Of a stretch of DNA of 64,000 nucleotides, positions 59,781 to 64,000 are shown piece after piece (position 1 is the stretch's first letter; each line of letters opens with the position of its first letter). The stretch spans positions 2,177,556 through 2,241,555 of the forward strand of contig CM036634.1 in the NCBI GenBank assembly GCA_020746105.1, read 5' to 3'. The stretch is from Trogon surrucura (lineage: Eukaryota > Chordata > Aves > Trogoniformes > Trogonidae). The position numbers were made by a program, and so were the translations under genes. The notes below the pieces were generated by a model. It saw nothing but the letters and a program-made list of their open reading frames with translations. It had not been told where the DNA came from and did not search any database.

Positions 59781-61435
59781 CTGTGGAGACAAAAGGGCAT
59801 CACCACGCTGAGCGCAGGGGGTACGACCGTGTCACTAAGCCACACGCTCCCAGGGAGCAAGGAATGATGCGAGTTCAGGTGGACAGTGCAGCTTATTGGC
59901 AGTGCTCACATAACACAATAAATAAATCCCAGCATTCTTAATGCATCAGTTTGCCAAAGGTAATGAAACGTTACTCTGTTTCTTAATATAGCAACAGATA
60001 GTAAGTTGGAAAGGCCTCTGAGGTTTGGTCTAACAAAGTAGCTGAGAGTGTTTTCTCCACCATGTTTCCATCCTCAATTTCCCAGGTTATTTTGCAAGTT
60101 TTTACTCAAAACAACCCCCTTCTTCTCCCTGCTCCTTTTTTCTTCTCATGTAGCTTCACAGTCTCCATTTCCCCTTCTCTATAAATGTCCATTTTCACCC
60201 CTCATCTTCTCTTGTTCCTACACTGAGCCACACCAGGGTTCTCCCTCCCGCCCGCCTGGGGAACAGACGGGACGAGCAGGGACAGCTGTCCGGCTTGGAA
60301 CCCCCTGGAAGAGCAGGGGCAGGGCAAGAAGGGAGCGTAAGAAGCCGCAAGAAGCTGAGGCCTCCTTAACACACGTGGAGTCAGCAGAAATGTCACTCAT
60401 CAAAATCTGTGATAGGCACACACAGAGAGCTTCTCCAGGGTTTACAGGATGATAACATCCGCATGGACATTCACGGGAATGGTAAGAGGCACGTTTGATG
60501 CACTGGTGACCTACTTGCTTTAATTTGATAACCCTATTACAAAGCATAGGAATGTTAAAGCTCTTCAGAAAAAGGCTCTTGAGCTTTATTTTGATGTCAC
60601 AAGAGAGCATATATCCCACCCGTTCCATTCCCAGAAAGAGGTGAATCATTCTGCCTAAGGTTTTCCTGCACTGACCCACACATCAGCCAGGGACGGCCTC
60701 CAGGATGCAGAATTTGCACCCCACCGGGCAAAGCTTGACCAAATTACAAGCACCTGAAGAGAAAATCTTGGGGAAGCATCACCAGTGTTGCCACGAGGCG
60801 ATGCCTTCAGCTGGCCTCTGATACGTTAACGGAATCCAGGGCAGTGTGGGGTGTTTGAAGGGTTTTACCTGATCAGGACTCCTGCATTACGCTGAGCCCG
60901 CCACTCTTAAGCTCTGGGTTTTGCCAGCGTTCATCAAATGAGAAACAGGGCAGTTCCCAGATACTGGCAGTGGTCACCAACCATTTATTCCCAGCCAGGT
61001 GTTCAGAGGCCAGACCACGATTGCGTGGTGCTGCACCAGCCTTCACAGCCCCTACCAGGCTCGCTCTGGATCTACGCCCCTCCTCTCACCGTACTCGCTC
61101 GTAATTCGGTTGGCCTATTGACTAGTCAGTCTCCCCAAGGGTCAGATAAAAGTGTTTTGCCTTCTAGATCCAAGGTGTGGGCTGCCAAGTGCCAATCCCT
61201 GCACTACAAGGCTGGTCTTTCCCATCTCAGTAGCAATGATCAGCCCCTGAAGGGTGGCTCAGCCATCCTGAATCACAGGCTCTGCGGAAGAGGGCAATAA
61301 ACAGCCACTAGGACCTCGATCAAGGTCCAGCAAATGATTTTAGGGTACCCAGGCTGACCGTGCCTCTCCCCAGCTGCAGGAGTTAACCAAATAAATGCCA
61401 CGGGGGAACCTGATGTGGGAATCTTGGGGTCTTAC
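59781..61435 (-). other. RNFT2: RNFT2 last intron
   Basis: 1.65 kb with GTAAG donor (61431-61435) and cag acceptor. It splits the RING between its third Cys and its His. No other feature recognised. Confidence 0.85.
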
Positions 61436-61537
61436 CTGGCACATCAGGATCAAAGGTTCCCTGAATTCTGCCTGGCAGATGGCACAGATGTCCCCTGCCT
61501 CACTGCACTGCTGGCTGGTAGCACGAACTCCATAGGT
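61436..61537 (-). CDS. RNFT2: RNFT2 coding exon (first half of RING finger)
   Basis: 102 bp, 34 codons, phase 0 at both ends, with a ctgacag acceptor and GTAAG donor. It encodes T-Y-G-V-R-A-T-S-Q-Q-C-S-E-A-G, then D-I-C-A-I-C-Q-A-E-F-R-E-P-L-I-L-M-C-Q. This contains the first three RING cysteines (C-x2-C and L-M-C). Confidence 0.96.
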
Positions 61538-62555
61538 CTGTCAGGGAGAGATGGAAAAAAATCCCAGTGTCAAAGGCTTTGAAGGTCGTCTCGTTGGTGG
61601 CTGAGCACATGCACACACACAGCTTTTCACACCCAGGTTCCCCGCATGACCTGGGAAGGACACCGCTGTCCTGTCACTGTGTGTGGGGAAGGAGGATGTG
61701 GGCACCAACACAGAGAACAGGGGGAATCCAGAGCTCTGTGTTCTCTGGGTTGTTTTCCCCTCGAGCTGACTCCATCTCTTAGTGCCTCCACTTGTGGAGC
61801 AACGATAATGAAATTTAATGAGCTCAACGGGGAGCTGAAGGGATTAATTCAGCATCATTTGCAGAGGTGTTTAGATAGTGGGAGGTATTATTATTAGCAA
61901 GTTAGACAATAGAGGAAAGAAAAACAGCAGCAGCACCCACAGGCTTCCAACTTTTCTTTTTAAACATGTGGAAGGTAAATGTTGCTTCTCCTGTTGTAAC
62001 AGTAAGAGGCGAAACGGAAACATGCTGAGGAAAACGGACCAGCCCAAGCCCACAGAATAAGCAAGGCAAGCTCGAACAAACTTCTGTGACAGTACGTTCC
62101 TTGCCTCTACAGCCTTTGATTTTACCACAGTACTTCACTGCCACAGATCTGAACATCAGCGCTGTGTAAGGCGATGCCCGGGGTAACTTCTGTGCGTGTA
62201 GGATCTCTTTTAATGTCACTGCACGTCAGGCGCTACCTACTTCTCTTTAAAGCCTTCCTCGCACTCTGCACTACGAAGTTGTGTCACCTTCTTGCAGTTT
62301 TGTCCTCAATCGATTAATCCATATTACACATGGCTTCCAATCAGACAAAAACAAGCCAGACTAGCAACAATCTCCTACCACAGCTGGGGCAGGGCAGGTA
62401 CCAGAAAAGGTTCCTAACGTCCCTGAGAAGAGACACCAGCTTATCCAGACACGGGACAACAAATTATTTTATTTTACGATCCTGATACACTGAGCAATTT
62501 TCAACTCCATCACTCAGTAACAAGGTTCCAGCTACGAAAGCACAGGACTACTCAC
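61538..62555 (-). other. RNFT2: RNFT2 intron
   Basis: 1.0 kb with GTGAG donor (62551-62555); nothing else recognised. Confidence 0.85.
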
Positions 62556-62621
62556 CTGTGGGGTGCAAAGGACCTTCAGTGCCTTTCGGACACTTCCCAC
62601 ACGACCACAGATGTCAAAAGA
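62556..62621 (-). CDS. RNFT2: RNFT2 coding exon (linker before RING)
   Basis: 66 bp, 22 codons, phase 0, acceptor ttgcag at 62622-62627. It reads S-F-D-I-C-G-R-V-G-S-V-R-K-A-L-K-V-L-C-T, closely matching the human segment between the last membrane helix and the RING. Earlier exons with the transmembrane segments should lie right of the window or were not recognised in 62622-64000. Confidence 0.93.
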
Positions 62622-64000
62622 CTGCAACAAAAGACATTACATTTTAGATACTTTTCACAAAATGTGCAAGTATGTGTGTATGTGTGTGTGTGTGTGTGCA
62701 CTGTCCAGAAATCCAGGAAACAGTGTCTCCAAATGGACACAATGGTGCCAAAAAAGATTTCATGGTGATCGCAAAATATGTAATAAAAGCGAATTGACAG
62801 TGGAGAAGGGTGGCCAGAAAAGCGCTGGTAACAATGGACCACGAATCTGGGACTTGGCAGTGCTGAAAGAGGAGCAGCCACCTCCCACCAGGGAGGGCAA
62901 ATTGCGCAGTCCTACGAAGCAGGGAAGGGCTGAAACATCCCCATTCCCATGCTGAGAAGTGAGTACCTGAGAAGCCCAGAGGTGAGGGTAGAAAACACCA
63001 GGCTAGCTTGAGAAAGAAGGAAGAAAGGGCAATCTTTTCACACAGAAAAGGTAGAAGATGGCTTTCCTCAGCCTCTGGGGAAAAAGGAGATTTCCCGGGC
63101 TGTGCCACACAGCTCAACACTTTGGGGCCCAGATGATATTCTGAAAGGAGGAGCGGGAGTTGCTGCAGAGAGTGAGGTAGCAGGGTGCAGGGATTAAATG
63201 TTACCAAGAGAAGAAGGGCCTGAGGAATGAGAAGCAGGAGTGAGGCTGAGTTGCTCCCGCCTGCCTAAAGAGTGAGAAATTTCAGATGCCAGGAAGGGAG
63301 TGAGCTACCAGAACCCTGTGACTTTGCAGACACCCCGAGATGGCCAACAGCGGGTACAACACCGGGTCCTTTTCTCTCCCCCTCCCTCCATTGCCCAGCA
63401 AATATGATGTAACTGCATCTGGAGAGCACCACTCATTCTGGGCTCCTCATTAAAGACTAAAAGTTCAGAGAAGGGCAGAGAATGAGCATGCATTTCTGAA
63501 AAGACCCTAAAAGACATAAATATTTACAGCTTGGCTGAGCAGCCCAACAGTGGAGGGGGAAAACATGATGAACTGCCTACAAATATCAAGGGGCAAGAGA
63601 GGAGACGCTCAGCATTCTTAAAGTGAGGACATAGTAGTGCTAATAAAAGGGAAAACAGCTTGAAAATCAAATCCTGTACGCCAGCTTCAGCTTCCCTGTC
63701 TACCAGCAGAACACAGGGAAAAAGACACTGTGAACTAGACAAGATGTGAAGAAATGGTTGCATGAAGAACAGCCCAGCGTCAGTTGGGAGAAAGGCCAGA
63801 TGACATAGCAGGACTTTTCCACCTCTCACCTGCGTGAGAGAGAAGCAGCCAGGAGGGCAGGCGAAGACGGGATGCAGAAGATGCAGGGCTGTAGCGACCT
63901 GGCAGTACAAAGGCACCAGAATGCCTGGAATCGTCTTTCTGTTTTATTTTTTTTTCTGGTTAGCATGATTAAGTGGGCTCACTGCAGGGAATGCCAATGA
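62622..64000 (-). other. RNFT2: RNFT2 intron (part)
   Basis: No further exon is recognised to the window edge. It contains the TG microsatellite at 62671-62698. Confidence 0.6.
62671..62698. repeat. (TG)n microsatellite
   Basis: TATGTGTGTA followed by nine TG repeats, in RNFT2 intronic DNA. Confidence 0.95.

Noticed and set aside
63524..63916. A 130-codon minus-strand frame as an upstream RNFT2 exon
   Set aside because: It does not resemble the membrane-spanning part of RNFT2 and contains no suitably placed splice sites.

Overview
The window is vertebrate, and almost certainly avian, nuclear DNA. The evidence is several CR1 LINE copies (one nearly full length), a bird-type ERVL-like solo LTR, GC-rich CpG-island promoters, and exons of three vertebrate genes in conserved order. 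Read from the right, the order is RNFT2 - HRK - FBXW8 with the same relative orientations as on human 12q24, so the window shows that block inverted.

Layout. (1) 1-17639 is a head-to-tail array of a 2,413-2,414 bp unit: five complete units and a partial sixth, probably continuing past the left edge. Each unit carries one intact minus-strand reading frame (141 codons; 153 in the last copy) with in-frame 12-residue P-M-E-V-D-P-P repeats, a compact promoter-like upstream region with paired TGATGTCA sites, and a downstream AATAAA. I do not recognise the protein. Each unit also contains two old CR1 fragments facing each other. (2) 11001-15398 is a nearly full-length minus-strand CR1 inserted into the fifth unit, with a 5-bp target-site duplication, an open ORF1, and an ORF2 carrying one frameshift and one nonsense codon. 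(3) 17640-28300 is AT-richer DNA with one more CR1 3' fragment and no exon I can recognise. (4) 28301-39956 holds the first four coding exons of FBXW8 on the minus strand (107 + 55 + 35 codons and the start of the WD region). Intron 1 holds a 1,182-bp solo LTR flanked by ACAGT duplications. Exons 5 onward are not seen, so the tandem array most likely lies inside or just beyond FBXW8 intron 4. (5) 39957-43684 is the divergent FBXW8/HRK intergenic region: a CpG island, a CR1 fragment, then about 1.5 kb of C-rich minisatellite. (6) HRK, the BH3-only apoptosis activator, is a single-exon 90-codon frame at 43685-43957 (+), followed by a long TCTCC tract. (7) 44365-59645 is non-coding, with a MITE-like element with inverted termini, a MIR-like SINE and microsatellites. 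(8) 59646-62621 contains the last three coding exons of RNFT2 (minus), encoding the cytosolic C3HC4 RING end of this membrane ubiquitin ligase.

The single-copy genes are ordinary and conserved. The unusual part is the tandemly amplified, apparently expressed-type gene at the left, which has its own promoter and poly(A) signal and keeps its frame while the repeat number in its coding region changes.
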